DNA of 64,000 nt from Sporisorium sorghi (GCA_023212695.1 JALCCG010000082.1:1-64000); one strand, 5' to 3'. Shown: positions 10,053-18,979, counted from the stretch's first letter. Translations and numbers: made by a program. Notes: generated from the letters alone by a model not told the origin.

Positions 10053-10126
10053 CCTCCTCAGGCCTGAAAAAAATGAGAACGGCGGGATGTTGACAACCGC
10101 GAACGACCCACTTGCGCCATCTGCGA
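10053..10126 (+). repeat. Duplicated non-coding block, copy 2
   Basis: Second copy of the block at 8891-8965. The shared cores are AAATGAGAAcGGCGGGA and ACCCACTTGCGCcAT (lower case marks differences). Confidence 0.7.
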
Positions 10127-10493
10127 TTAGGTCGCGGCTTGGGTCTCTACGTAATTGAGAGCATCGCATAAGTTACCTCAAGGTGCTCGATGCTGGTTGA
10201 ACCCTCTGGTTTCCTGCATGCTTTTTGTGACAACAGCGCATCGCTGATCCTGTCCTTAGGCATTAGAATCATTCTCTCTCAACGAAGGTTCCCGATCCTT
10301 TCCCTCCTTGCTCGACTGTGCACCAAGACCAAGCTGAAATCTACTAGGCCTCGGTCTCTCGTGCATTCTCACAGCTTGAACGAATCACAGCACAGAGTGA
10401 CAGGTGTTTCGCCTGATCGTTTGAGAAAGGGCGAGTCCGCGCTTCGACCAATCTCTGTGCTGGCTCGATCCTCTCCCATCTGTGCCGTACTTC

Positions 10494-10540
10494 CATCTCG
10501 CTCGTTGCCTGATGAGGTCGTGCCTCACCAGATACGCCCT
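10494..10540 (+). repeat. Upstream block CATCTCG..CTGATGA, copy 1
   Basis: CATCTCGctcgttgCCTGATGA and following bases. Related copies lie at 11885 and 13294, each a few hundred bp upstream of a secreted-protein gene (10798, 12394 and 13657). It could be a shared promoter element or just duplicated flank. Confidence 0.55.
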
Positions 10541-10556
10541 GCCGCCTGATCCTAGT

Positions 10557-10750
10557 GACCCACTTGGATTTCAGCTCTCTCAATCTACCCAATCCCACGT
10601 CTATCTCCCTTCGGTACCAACACTCAAGTCCAACGGCACAGCCACACGAGGCCCAGCGAAGTCACAGCAATGTGTCTCGAGTGGAGCATGGCGGAACGCT
10701 TATAAAGAGCGGCGCATTTTTGCTCTGCCGAGGCCCCTTTCAACCACCAC
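10557..10750 (+). repeat. Tandemly duplicated promoter block, copy 1
   Basis: Begins GACCCACTTGG and includes CCCACGTCTATCTC, CACAGCCACAC, the TATA box and AGCGGCGC. The same order of motifs recurs at about 10877-11075, directly upstream of the intact 11133 gene. Confidence 0.7.
10700..10707 (+). promoter_or_regulatory. TATA box upstream of the truncated copy
   Basis: TTATAAAG about 97 bp before the ATG at 10798. The equivalent position in the downstream copy reads TTGCAAAG (11021-11028), so the intact gene has lost the canonical TATA while the broken one keeps it. Confidence 0.6.
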
Positions 10751-10797
10751 TCTCTAACTCGAACCAGACTCCATACTTTTTCAGCCCACAGCACGCC

Positions 10798-10878
10798 ATG
10801 AAGTTTACTACCTTCCTCGTCACAATTACCCTCGCTCTTGTGTCAATCAAGAGAGCATGTCCCGACGCCCGCCGTTGA
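10798..10878 (+). pseudogene. Truncated first exon of a duplicated secreted-protein gene
   Basis: The ATG opens a leader (MKFTTFLVTITLALVSI) like those of the neighbours. After about 20 codons the frame meets a stop, at the point where the second copy of the promoter block begins (GACCCAC at 10877). No C1 or C2 motif and no exon 2 follow before the intact gene at 11133. This is best explained by unequal crossing-over that replaced the body of this copy with the promoter of the next. An actual 26-residue peptide is possible but unlikely. Confidence 0.65.
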
Positions 10879-11075
10879 CCCACTCGGGTCCCACATGCAT
10901 CAACCCACTCGGACCCACGTCTATCTCACTTGGATGCCACCACCTCGGCCCCACTGCACAGCCACACAGAGCGCAGTGAAGGCGATGTGGAACGAGTGTA
11001 GCCTGGTCGGGTACACACACTTGCAAAGCGGCGCGATTCTTGCCTTACCCGGCTTGCTCGTTCAACCAGCGCTTC
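10877..11075 (+). repeat. Tandemly duplicated promoter block, copy 2
   Basis: Second copy of 10557-10750, with substitutions and a degenerate TATA, immediately upstream of the 11133 gene. Confidence 0.7.
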
Positions 11076-11132
11076 TCGCCACCAATTCCTGTCTCAGACT
11101 ATCCTCCACACCTTTCTTGCTCAAAGCACGAC

Positions 11133-11730
11133 ATGAAGATCAAGACTCTCATTGCTGTGGCCCTCGCCTTCTTCTCCTCCGCCAGTGCTGTCGTCAATTG
11201 GAAGCCCCATAATGGAGCAACCTGGGAAGACTTGTGCGGGCCCCAAGTACTGTCTGACCTGCATCATATTTGCATGGTCGCACGGCCGGAATTCTTCGAA
11301 AAGCTCTCCAGCGAGTCTCAGCTTGAAGGATGCGTCTACGCTGATGGTAAGTCGAATGCTGCATCGATTGGTTGCTCACACCGTCCGATCACGATCGTCT
11401 GACATGCGATGTTTTGTTGAACGTCTTTCCGCAGCGTTCAAAGAAATCTCGAGGCTCTGGGGATTTGTTCTGATCGAAGGCAGTACCCCCACAAAGGTCG
11501 TAACGGAAAATTATACGGTCGATGTTGTGTTCCCCGAGAAGGTGGACCAGCAGCTTGCCGATTCAACGTGCACAACAATGACGACCCCAAGAAGGACGCT
11601 ACTCGCTCACCGATTTGTTATCCGCCGGGTCTTCCTATCCCATACAAATGGGTTTGAGGTTGCACATGTCTACCTGTTCTGCAATCACAATCTTTTTGCA
11701 CTGCCGACCTTGTCACCGTATCTGTGCTGA
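11133..11730 (+). CDS. Small secreted protein, four-Cys family member with extended second exon
   Basis: Exons 11133-11346 and 11435-11730 encode 169 residues. The intron (88 nt, GTAAGT..CAG) is phase 1 at the family position; exon 2 reads AFKEISRLWGFVLIEG. The signal peptide is MKIKTLIAVALAFFSSASA. Family layout: C1 in EDLC, C2 in HICMV, C3 in DSTC and C4 in YLFCNHN, plus an extra Cys before the intron (GCVYADG) and a C-terminal Cys. The C4 region matches the remnant at 8627-8840. It has about 15 more residues between C3 and C4 than the 13657 copy. Secretion likely; function unknown. Confidence 0.75.
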
Positions 11731-12237
11731 ATCTGCGGCTCGCACAGCACTGTGTCTCTGTGCGAACGCTGCTCTACTCATCGGTAGATTGAGGCACACA
11801 CATAAAGGTCTTGTGCTGACGAGCAAAATGTGTGGCGACGATCATCGATGCTGGTGGGATTCTTTCGGGCCAACACCAAGCTTTCATCTCGTCCGGCATC
11901 TGATGAAGCGAGAGTGCCTCTCTCCCTGCGAAGCGTTTCGAAACCGGTCTGCAGTCTGCTTGACTGCGAGGCACAACGAGCAAGCGAGATGATCGCCTCT
12001 GCGTTGAAACCCACACTGCCTTTTGATTGTTTGCCGGTGTTGCTTCGGCCCCTTTCAGGCTTCATCTCATAGGAAGGGCGATGGAACTTTCCGTGTCGTG
12101 TCTCGCCGCCCACCTCGAAACTTTCAATTGCATACCACACCCCCTTTTGCCCCCGGATCGCCTCTCCTGAGGTCGCATCACACCGGCGCAAAAGGTCTAG
12201 CACAGCCTCCTTGGGCTGTCTTTGGCTGCTCTCGAAG
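11731..12237. other. Non-coding region upstream of the frameshifted copy
   Basis: Contains the second CATCTCG..CTGATGA block (11885-11930). A short segment, TGACGAGCAAAATG at 11817, resembles TGACGAGCAAATG at 8627. Open frames here show no leader or family motif. Confidence 0.5.
11885..11930 (+). repeat. Upstream block CATCTCG..CTGATGA, copy 2
   Basis: CATCTCGtccggcatCTGATGAAG, then GTGCCTC as in copy 1. Confidence 0.55.
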
Positions 12238-12255
12238 ATATATATATATATATAT
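12238..12255 (+). promoter_or_regulatory. (AT)n tract, probable TATA element of the 12394 gene
   Basis: About nine AT repeats ending some 140 bp upstream of the ATG at 12394. It may serve as the TATA region and is also a microsatellite prone to length change. Confidence 0.5.
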
Positions 12256-12393
12256 TCTCCGCCGGCGTTGCTCCTCACCTTCCCACTCCTCGCTCCACCA
12301 AACACCACTCAGCTCTTCTTCAAACCACCCGAGTCATTGCTCATCAAACATCCCTCCCTGCCCCAGGTCAACCGCATCTACATCCTCGTCGAC

Positions 12394-12937
12394 ATGAAGG
12401 GCATGACCCTCCTCGCTACTGTGGCTTTGGCCCTTTTCTCTACTACCGGTGTAGCTGCCTGGTGGAACGCCGACTCTCATGCTCACATTTTTTGAGGACT
12501 ACTGCAAACAAGGCGGCTCCAAAGAAGGCAAAGATCACGTGTGTTTTCTCGCCTCCTCTCCGTCCTATGTCGAGGGACTCAGTCGCGGGTCGGAGTTCAA
12601 TGGATATCTTGATGCTGACCACAAAAGTGAGTACCTGCTTTCCGTCACCGACATAGACAGGGAGGATCGGTCCCGACGGCAAAAGTCTGACATACCCGTC
12701 CTTTGTTTCTGTTGCATTTCCCAAGGGTTTGTGCTGCTTGACAACGGAGTCAGCACACTCCTGATCAACAGGAAGTACGACCTTTACGTGCAAATGTACC
12801 ATGTCCAGCCAGGTGTGAAGGTCGGAAAGTGTTCGATGGTCACCATCACGCCCCACGGGCAGTTTTCTAACGAAGTTTACTCGAAAGAGGTCTGCCAGGG
12901 GCATACAATGGTTCTCCCGTCTTTCCTGTGGGAGTAA
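12394..12937 (+). pseudogene. Frameshifted four-Cys secreted-protein gene
   Basis: The ATG at 12394 opens a leader (MKGMTLLATVALALFSTTG) but the frame stops at 12493-12495. From 12479 the next frame carries the rest of the family layout: C1 in EDYC, C2 in HVCFL, GYLDADHK, a phase-1 GTGAGT intron (12627-12725), FVLLDNG, C3 in GKCSMVTI, C4 in EVCQG and a VLPSFLWE end. The shift lies in or near a T6 run at 12488-12493, where one extra T accounts for it. All downstream motifs and splice sites are intact, so this is either a very recent inactivation or an assembly error. The intron is 99 nt and open in frame, so retention would not break the protein. Confidence 0.75.
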
Positions 12938-13656
12938 GCTTTTTGCCTGCTTCCAGCATGACGGTTGTGGAGCCTTTCTGGAAATACACCAACAGCTGCA
13001 AGTCTTAGCAGCACATGCGGGAAACATCTCATCGTGTCTCACGCCTCGTTAATGTTATTTCAGTCCTCTTCCTCTGCAATTGCTGGATAAGTTACAGCTT
13101 AGCAATGGCAATTTCCTCACGTCGTCTCCTCGCCTTTGAACTCATTGGCGATCTGTGAGCCTTCTCGAAACCTAATTTACTGTAAGGCGTCGCAGGCCTG
13201 ATTATATTTCCACTTGGCCCCTTCTTTTCTCGTGCGGCGCCGTCCATCCATCCGTGCTGGGCCTTCATCTCGGCACAGCCTGTGCCAAGATCTCATCTCG
13301 TTTGGCGGCTGATGAAGTTGTGTCTGACACCTTGCGCCAAGATTGCAAAACGATGCAACAGCTGCGTGACGGCTGAGGTGTTCTACGCATGGATCGCGTC
13401 GAAAGCTTCATCTGTTGCAACGAGTGACGACGCCCGCTCCCAACACCTCACTTGGCGCCCAAACTGCCTCAACCTTCTCGAGACACACTCTCTAAGGTTC
13501 CCCGCACTGCCACACAGCAGAACTTCGCTGCACTCCATGCGGGGGAGCAAATATGCATAAAAAGTCGCTGAGCAGCGGCACCTTTGTTGTTCTCCGCACT
13601 CCACAACAGCTCAACCAGCCTTCTCTCTCCTCGCTCGGCTTCAAAGAGAACCAACA
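12938..13656. other. Non-coding region upstream of the 13657 gene
   Basis: Holds the third CATCTCG..CTGATGA block (13294) and a TATA-like CATAAAAAG at 13555-13563, about 95 bp before the ATG. No gene is seen. Confidence 0.5.
13294..13340 (+). repeat. Upstream block CATCTCG..CTGATGA, copy 3
   Basis: CATCTCGtttggcggCTGATGAAG, preceded by TGTGCCAAGAT, which resembles the lead-in of copy 2. Confidence 0.55.
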
Positions 13657-14200
13657 ATGAAATACCAGACTGCCGCTCTCGCAGCCACCGCAATGGCGCT
13701 GGTCTCGACCACCAGCGTGGCTGCTGAGTTCCTCAAGCCCACCACGGAGGCCAACTACCCGGCGTTCTGCGATAAGAGCGGCAAGCAGTACAACGGCCTG
13801 CACGCGTGCTTCGTTGCCGACGAGGCGTACACCAAGCAGCTCGAGGCGAGCCACACGTCGGTCTTCAGCGGCTACCTCAGCGACGACCGCAAAAGTGAGT
13901 ACCTCCACCCCCACGATCCCACTTCGCAACGGTGAAGGTAGGAACTGACCCTTTTTTGTGATGGTGGGAACAGATTTCGTGCTGCTGGAGGACCAGAACA
14001 GCCCGGCGCTCTCGCTGCTGCGCTCGGACAAGTACAGCCTCGCGGTCAAGACGTGGCAGGTGATCTCGCCCGTCGACAAGCCGGCGGAGAAGTGCGTGTT
14101 CGTGCGCATCTCCAACGCTGGTCACCCGAACCAGGTGCACCTGAGGAAGAACTTCTGTGGAAACGACCCGGTGGTGCTTCCGGACCTTCTGTGGAAGTAA
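13657..14200 (+). CDS. Small secreted protein, four-Cys family member (best-preserved copy)
   Basis: Exons 13657-13894 and 13974-14200 encode 154 residues. The intron (79 nt, GTGAGT..CAG) is phase 1; joining gives GYLSDDRKNFVLLEDQ. The signal peptide is MKYQTAALAATAMALVSTTSVAA. Family layout: C1 in PAFC, C2 in HACFVADE, core FVLLED..SPALSLLRSDKYSL, C3 in EKCVFVRI, C4 in NFCGND and a VLPDLLWK terminus. Four conserved Cys suggest two disulfides. The leader, size and clustering fit smut secreted effectors; I recall Mig1-type biotrophy-induced proteins with similar size, but that link is from memory and untested. Confidence 0.83.
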
Positions 14201-14449
14201 GGTGAGCTTCACTTTTTGACCTGAATGCCCAGCCGCGAGCCTAGTCTGAATGTACGCAGAGTCCATCACCCTCTATACGACAATGCCAAATACGTTTCTC
14301 GAGTCGATCACGATTGAAAGGGACGCAGCTACGAGTGACATTGATCGAAGCCATCGGTCAACTTTCCTCATGCACGCAGCAATACGAGCATTCCCACACC
14401 GCAGCCGCCACCGTTCAGGTTGCATTCAATTGCATCTTAACCCTTTAAA

Positions 14450-16747
14450 CTAAGGCTCCATCTCTACACCTTTGGTGGCGTTCTGTATCACACTCTGCCC
14501 AGGCGAAGCGTTCCAGTCCATCAACAGCAGCTCCAAACGCACCGTCGCGGCCTTGACGTATGGCTTGTCGTCGCCATGCTGCAGCCAGCCAGCCTTCTTG
14601 CCTTGCACACCTTCCTTCAACAGCAACGCAAACACTTTGCGCATCTGCTTGCCATACACCTTGAGCGCATGTTGTCCCGCAATCTCGACAAACACGGACC
14701 AGATCGAGGGACACATGGGGTGGTCCAGAAACGCAACCTTGGAGGTGGAAGATGTGAGCGCTCGCACGCTCCAGCGCCACAACGTGGTGGAGCGCAAATG
14801 CAGCGGAATTTTCTCCACGTCGAGCGAAGAGTGGCCCGGTGGAGCGGTGGGGACGGTCTGGAGGATTGCAAAGTAGAACGCCGCGATGCCGCTCATGCGG
14901 TTCGAGTAGTTCTCGGTCGTCTCGTCGGCCGACTTGTAGCCCATCAGTTTGCGGTAGGCGGCGTCGTCCATGTCCTGCGTACGCGCCGGCCACACGGGCA
15001 CCACCCAGGGGCACTTCTTGCACAGACGCGCCATCAACACGTCCGCCAGCTCCACATGCCCTAACAACACCAACCAGACAACGACGCGCGCCAGAGGATA
15101 GGCGGTATCCTGCTTGGCAGCCACCTCCTGCTCCGCCTGCCGGATGAGACACTTGGACAAATGATTTAGAATCCACGTGTACACGTCGCCTCCACCCGAG
15201 GCGGCCGCCTGTTTGGCGGCATCGAGCACGCCGGCGATGGCCTGGGTGATGCGCGTGATCTCCTGGCGCGAGTTGGTCAGCTGTCCGACCTTGGGCGTAA
15301 TCTGGCGCTTGGCAGCAAAGCACTGCTTTCGCAAGTCGGCGTTCGACGAGATAGTGGGCAGCACGTTGCTCTTGATGCGACGGATCTTGGTCATCCACTC
15401 GTCGTACTCTGTGAGCGCGGCTTTGCGAATGTCGTCGCCCGTGCCGCCCATGGCACGGATCTTGGCCTGTTCCGCTTCGTTCTGCTTCTGCTTGGCCGCT
15501 TCCGCCTCGGCCTCCTGCTTGCGTCGCTCGGCATCGGCCTGCGCGGCTTTCTTCTCGGCCTCGATGCGGTCGAGTTCAGCTTGACGCGCTTGGGCGGCTT
15601 TGCGTTGGGCTTCTTCTCGTGACTTGCGCGCTGCTTCGAGTCGAGCTGCTTCGGCCGCAGCGACCTTGCGGGCTTCGTTCTCGGCGGCGAGGATTGATGC
15701 ATCAATACCCGACCAGAGATCTTTGTTGCGCGCCTCGAAGGCTCTCTTGACTTCGGCATCTTCTTGTGTGCGACGCATGTTGAGAGACGAGAGCAAGGCT
15801 TGCACTTGGTCTACATCCGCATCTGGAGTTGTTGTGGTAGCAGATCGTAATCTGGATGGAGGGGCTGGGCTCGCGGCATCGCGCTTGAGGCTACGCGCAC
15901 GGAACCAGGCCAGCTGTGCGGAGCTGCGATTCCACTCTTCCCAGTCGTCTCGGACGACGGAAGCCAGCTTGACGGCAGATGTGTTGCCGTTCCGACGCGA
16001 TACTTTTGACCGACCGTGACCGCGCTGTGACCGCCAAGAGGAAGAAGCGCCATTAGCGAGCCGTGTTTCGCCTTCATCGTCGCTTGATTCGTCCTGATCG
16101 TAAGGCGATGTTTGTGGAGAGGAAGATCCGCCCGAGTCGGCATCATCAGAGTCGGATGCATCGAGACGACCGCTGTCATCTTCGTCGGACGAGGAGAGCG
16201 CTGCATGATCGTCGTCAGAAGAGTCATCGTCGAAGTCATACGCTTGGCTACGGTGAGATCGACCAGATGTTTTCATCCATGGTGGCAACGATGCAGAGCT
16301 AGTTGACGACAATCTACCTTGTTGTGGCCGCCAGGATGGCCCAGAACCGGAAGCACATGTGCGTGAAGTGGACGGCGATGAAGCGGACAAGCCGACGAGC
16401 TCGAAAGAAGGCGTAGCACTACGTCTGCGATTGTGCTGCTGGAATGGTAGCGGTGAGGAGGAGGTATGCTGAGTGCGGCTGCGGGGAGTCAAGTCATTTT
16501 GTGTGCTGTGAGTATCCTCATCGTGGTCGAGGAAACGTTGTCGGCGTTGTGTGTCGGGAGTAGTCGAGTTGTAGGAAGACGTGTGGCGCAGAATGCCCTT
16601 TCTGGTAGGCGTATGCGATGATGAGGAGGATGCAAAGTTTTGTTGATCCGCTCTGAGGTGTTGATGCGGAAGCGACTTTCGAACAACCGTTGGAGAAGGC
16701 TGCTCGTCTGCCGAGACGTCCGAAGCCGAGTCGAGCGTGAACCTCAT
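14450..16747 (-). CDS. GLE1: GLE1, nuclear pore mRNA export factor
   Basis: A single exon encodes 765 residues. The N-terminal half is Ser-rich and acidic. Residues about 330-430 form a long Ala/Glu/Lys/Gln helix typical of the Gle1 coiled coil. The C-terminal domain contains LPTISSNADLRKQCFAAKR, then TYTWILNHLSKCLIRQAE and ARLCKKCPWVVPVWP, the KCP..VP signature of GLE1. Gle1 with inositol hexakisphosphate activates the DEAD-box ATPase Dbp5 on the cytoplasmic face of the pore to release mRNA-export proteins. Yeast Gle1 is about 540 residues and human about 700, so the N terminus is long here. Its start at 16747 faces OGG1; the two share a promoter of about 360 bp. Confidence 0.87.
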   Translation of the reverse strand: MRFTLDSASDVSADEQPSPTVVRKSLPHQHLRADQQNFASSSSSHTPTRKGILRHTSSYNSTTPDTQRRQRFLDHDEDTHSTQNDLTPRSRTQHTSSSPLPFQQHNRRRSATPSFELVGLSASSPSTSRTCASGSGPSWRPQQGRLSSTSSASLPPWMKTSGRSHRSQAYDFDDDSSDDDHAALSSSDEDDSGRLDASDSDDADSGGSSSPQTSPYDQDESSDDEGETRLANGASSSWRSQRGHGRSKVSRRNGNTSAVKLASVVRDDWEEWNRSSAQLAWFRARSLKRDAASPAPPSRLRSATTTTPDADVDQVQALLSSLNMRRTQEDAEVKRAFEARNKDLWSGIDASILAAENEARKVAAAEAARLEAARKSREEAQRKAAQARQAELDRIEAEKKAAQADAERRKQEAEAEAAKQKQNEAEQAKIRAMGGTGDDIRKAALTEYDEWMTKIRRIKSNVLPTISSNADLRKQCFAAKRQITPKVGQLTNSRQEITRITQAIAGVLDAAKQAAASGGGDVYTWILNHLSKCLIRQAEQEVAAKQDTAYPLARVVVWLVLLGHVELADVLMARLCKKCPWVVPVWPARTQDMDDAAYRKLMGYKSADETTENYSNRMSGIAAFYFAILQTVPTAPPGHSSLDVEKIPLHLRSTTLWRWSVRALTSSTSKVAFLDHPMCPSIWSVFVEIAGQHALKVYGKQMRKVFALLLKEGVQGKKAGWLQHGDDKPYVKAATVRLELLLMDWNASPGQSVIQNATKGVEMEP

Positions 16748-17107
16748 TCTTGAGGCTATCCAAGCTCAAAATGGAGCTGGAGGCAATCGAAATGCCGATG
16801 GCCGTTGTTGCTGAAGGATGCAAGGATGAAGATCAAGATGGAAGGTGCGAGCGACGTGGAGCCCAAGTGACGAGGAAAGTGACACTTTTCGCGTGGCCGA
16901 CAAGTCCAAAACTCGGATGTCGGCCAACTTGAAAGTCTAACAATTTCGAAAATTCAGCTCCGCGTTCCGAGTTTGCTCTGTGCATCGTTTCGCCACACCC
17001 AAAACGCCGGCTATCCAGATCTTCTTGAACCCCGGCTCTTTCCTCTTGCCTCTCGTACTGGCTGGACCAGCGTCGTCGTCTCCTTCTCTTCCGCACCCTA
17101 CACACGC
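16748..17107. promoter_or_regulatory. Divergent GLE1/OGG1 promoter region
   Basis: 360 bp between divergent starts. The OGG1 frame stays open upstream of its first ATG, with no ATG before 17108. No clear TATA box. Confidence 0.5.
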
Positions 17108-18979
17108 ATGCAAGCCTTGAGGTGTTCTCTTGGCCACTTGCGCATACCCAGACCATCCCTTCCGCGCTCGCTACCACCTCTCGTTCTTTCCTCTGCAGCC
17201 ACGGTCGGACGACCGAGCTCGCCCAGCAAATCCTCGAGGGTGCGACACCGCCTCTACACAACCATGGCAGCCTCTCACAAGCTCGACAAGCACGATCAGC
17301 TTGGACAAGACGATCCCGAGCATGAAGACTTCTTCGGCCCAAGGCCACCTCCAGGCTACTTTGCGCTTCGAGCTGTAACGTCGCAAATCTTGCTTCCCTT
17401 GACGGTATCGAACAAGTGCGGACAAGCGTTCAGGTGGCGGTGCAACAAGGTGTGGGAGCCTCGCAGCCAAGGCAGCAGCAGTAGCAGCCCCGATCAGGCC
17501 TATGAAGAGCAGATCGAATGGTCGCTTTGCCTCTCAGATCGTGTGGTGCTGCTTCGACAGGACGAGCACCGAGGCTTTCTCTACCACAGGACGTTGCTTC
17601 CCTCGTCAAGTGCATCGCCGAGCGACAGCAAGCAAGAGCTGGAAACAAGTCGAGAAACCGTCCGCTTCCTGATCGATTATCTCAGTCTCGATGTCCCCCT
17701 CGAGTTGCTGTATACCGAGTGGGCGAACAAAGATCCAGTGTTTGCGCGCTTCGCAACACGCTTCTCTGGTCTGCGTATGCTGAGGCAAGACCCCTGGGAA
17801 TGTCTCTGCGCCTTTGTGTGCAGTTCGAACAACAACATTGCTCGCATAGGACAGATGGTGCAGAACCTCTGTACCCACTTTTCACCCGTGCTGCTCGAGC
17901 ACTCCTATCCAGCTCCACCTCCTCTAGCCCAAAGTGCCAACTCGCTCAAGTCTGAGGGCGGCGATTTGGAACAGGGCGAAGTCAGAATAGCGTTCCACCC
18001 TTTCCCACCTCCCGAGGCGCTGGCAAAGCCAGGGGTGGAAGAGAAGCTGCGCGAGCTCGGCTTTGGGTATCGTGCCAAGTATCTGGCCAGGACTGCACAG
18101 ATGCTGTGCGAGCAGCACGGCAAGAAGAACGACTCGACCAGTGGGCCAATGGGACAGAGGATGGCCGACCACCTGGATGAAGCGCATTGGCTGTACGGCA
18201 TCAAGGCGGAAGATGACGGCGGCTTCGCAACTGGTCAGCAGCCAAGCCCTCCCGTTTCGACCGTCGACGATGCCGCGAAAGAACAGCAAGGTTCTGAACC
18301 AGTCAAGAAACGCAGTCGACGGACGGGTTCGCGGTCTAGTCGCAACTCCACCATCGCGTCGAGCACATCAGAGACCCCATCAGAGACAGAGGAGAAGACC
18401 TTCGAATCAGTGCGGTCGTATCTGCAACACCTTCGCACCATCTCGTACCGCGATGCGAGGCAAGAACTGATGCAGTTCCCAGGCGTGGGTCCCAAGGTCG
18501 CCGACTGCATCCTGCTCATGTCGTTGGACCAAGCTTCGAGCATCCCCGTCGATCGACACGTTTTCCAGTTCGCCGAAAAGTGGTATCGACTTCGAACGAA
18601 AAAGTACGAAGAGATCGCCGACTACTTCCGCGATCTGTGGGGCGACTATGCGGGATGGGCCCATAGCGTGCTGTTCACTGCGGATCTGCGATCGTTTGCC
18701 AACTACAACGTTGGTGGTAGCAAGAAGGAGGAAGTGGAAAAAGTTGATGACGGGCAAGAGTTCTGGGGCAGCACGGTGGAAGAGCTGGGCTATCCGACAC
18801 CGCCTCCGAGTCAGAGCGTGATCAAGCAAGAGGCAGTCGAGCAGTTGCAGGCGGTTCATTCGCCTCCGAGAGTTGCCATCCCTGAACTGGTGCCTCAGTC
18901 TCTGCAGCAGAGCCAAGAGGGTGCAACACTCGCAGAGCGGACCAAAAGTCGACCAAAGCGCAAGAGCCGATTGAGCTGA
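17108..18979 (+). CDS. OGG1: 8-oxoguanine DNA glycosylase/AP lyase
   Basis: A single exon encodes 623 residues from the first ATG. The N-terminal OGG domain shows GQAFRWRCNK..W; the HhH-GPD part shows FARFATRFSGLRMLRQDPWECLCAFVCSSNNN, then FPGVGPKVADCILL and IPVDRHVF. The catalytic Lys is K463 and Asp D482, 19 apart as in human OGG1 (K249/D268). The enzyme removes oxidised guanine opposite C in base-excision repair. At about 370-440 a Ser/Thr/Glu-rich insert makes it nearly twice the human length. The first ATG opens a basic, Arg/Leu/Ser/Pro-rich presequence that looks mitochondrial. A second in-frame ATG at 17264 (CAACCATGG context) would give a form without it. Confidence 0.92.
   Translation: MQALRCSLGHLRIPRPSLPRSLPPLVLSSAATVGRPSSPSKSSRVRHRLYTTMAASHKLDKHDQLGQDDPEHEDFFGPRPPPGYFALRAVTSQILLPLTVSNKCGQAFRWRCNKVWEPRSQGSSSSSPDQAYEEQIEWSLCLSDRVVLLRQDEHRGFLYHRTLLPSSSASPSDSKQELETSRETVRFLIDYLSLDVPLELLYTEWANKDPVFARFATRFSGLRMLRQDPWECLCAFVCSSNNNIARIGQMVQNLCTHFSPVLLEHSYPAPPPLAQSANSLKSEGGDLEQGEVRIAFHPFPPPEALAKPGVEEKLRELGFGYRAKYLARTAQMLCEQHGKKNDSTSGPMGQRMADHLDEAHWLYGIKAEDDGGFATGQQPSPPVSTVDDAAKEQQGSEPVKKRSRRTGSRSSRNSTIASSTSETPSETEEKTFESVRSYLQHLRTISYRDARQELMQFPGVGPKVADCILLMSLDQASSIPVDRHVFQFAEKWYRLRTKKYEEIADYFRDLWGDYAGWAHSVLFTADLRSFANYNVGGSKKEEVEKVDDGQEFWGSTVEELGYPTPPPSQSVIKQEAVEQLQAVHSPPRVAIPELVPQSLQQSQEGATLAERTKSRPKRKSRLS

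Larger units (their letters stand above)
9846..10797. other. Non-coding stretch with duplicated blocks, upstream of the truncated copy
   Basis: Contains copy 2 of the 75-bp block (about 10053-10126), one copy of the CATCTCG..CTGATGA upstream block (10494), and the promoter block 10557-10750 that recurs at 10877-11075. No intact gene is seen; an open frame at 10190-10549 has no leader or family motif. Confidence 0.55.

Noticed and set aside
5909..14200. Possibility that the repeats in the island are a transposon
   Set aside because: No transposase, reverse transcriptase, terminal inverted repeats or LTR were seen; the repeats track gene copies and their promoters.
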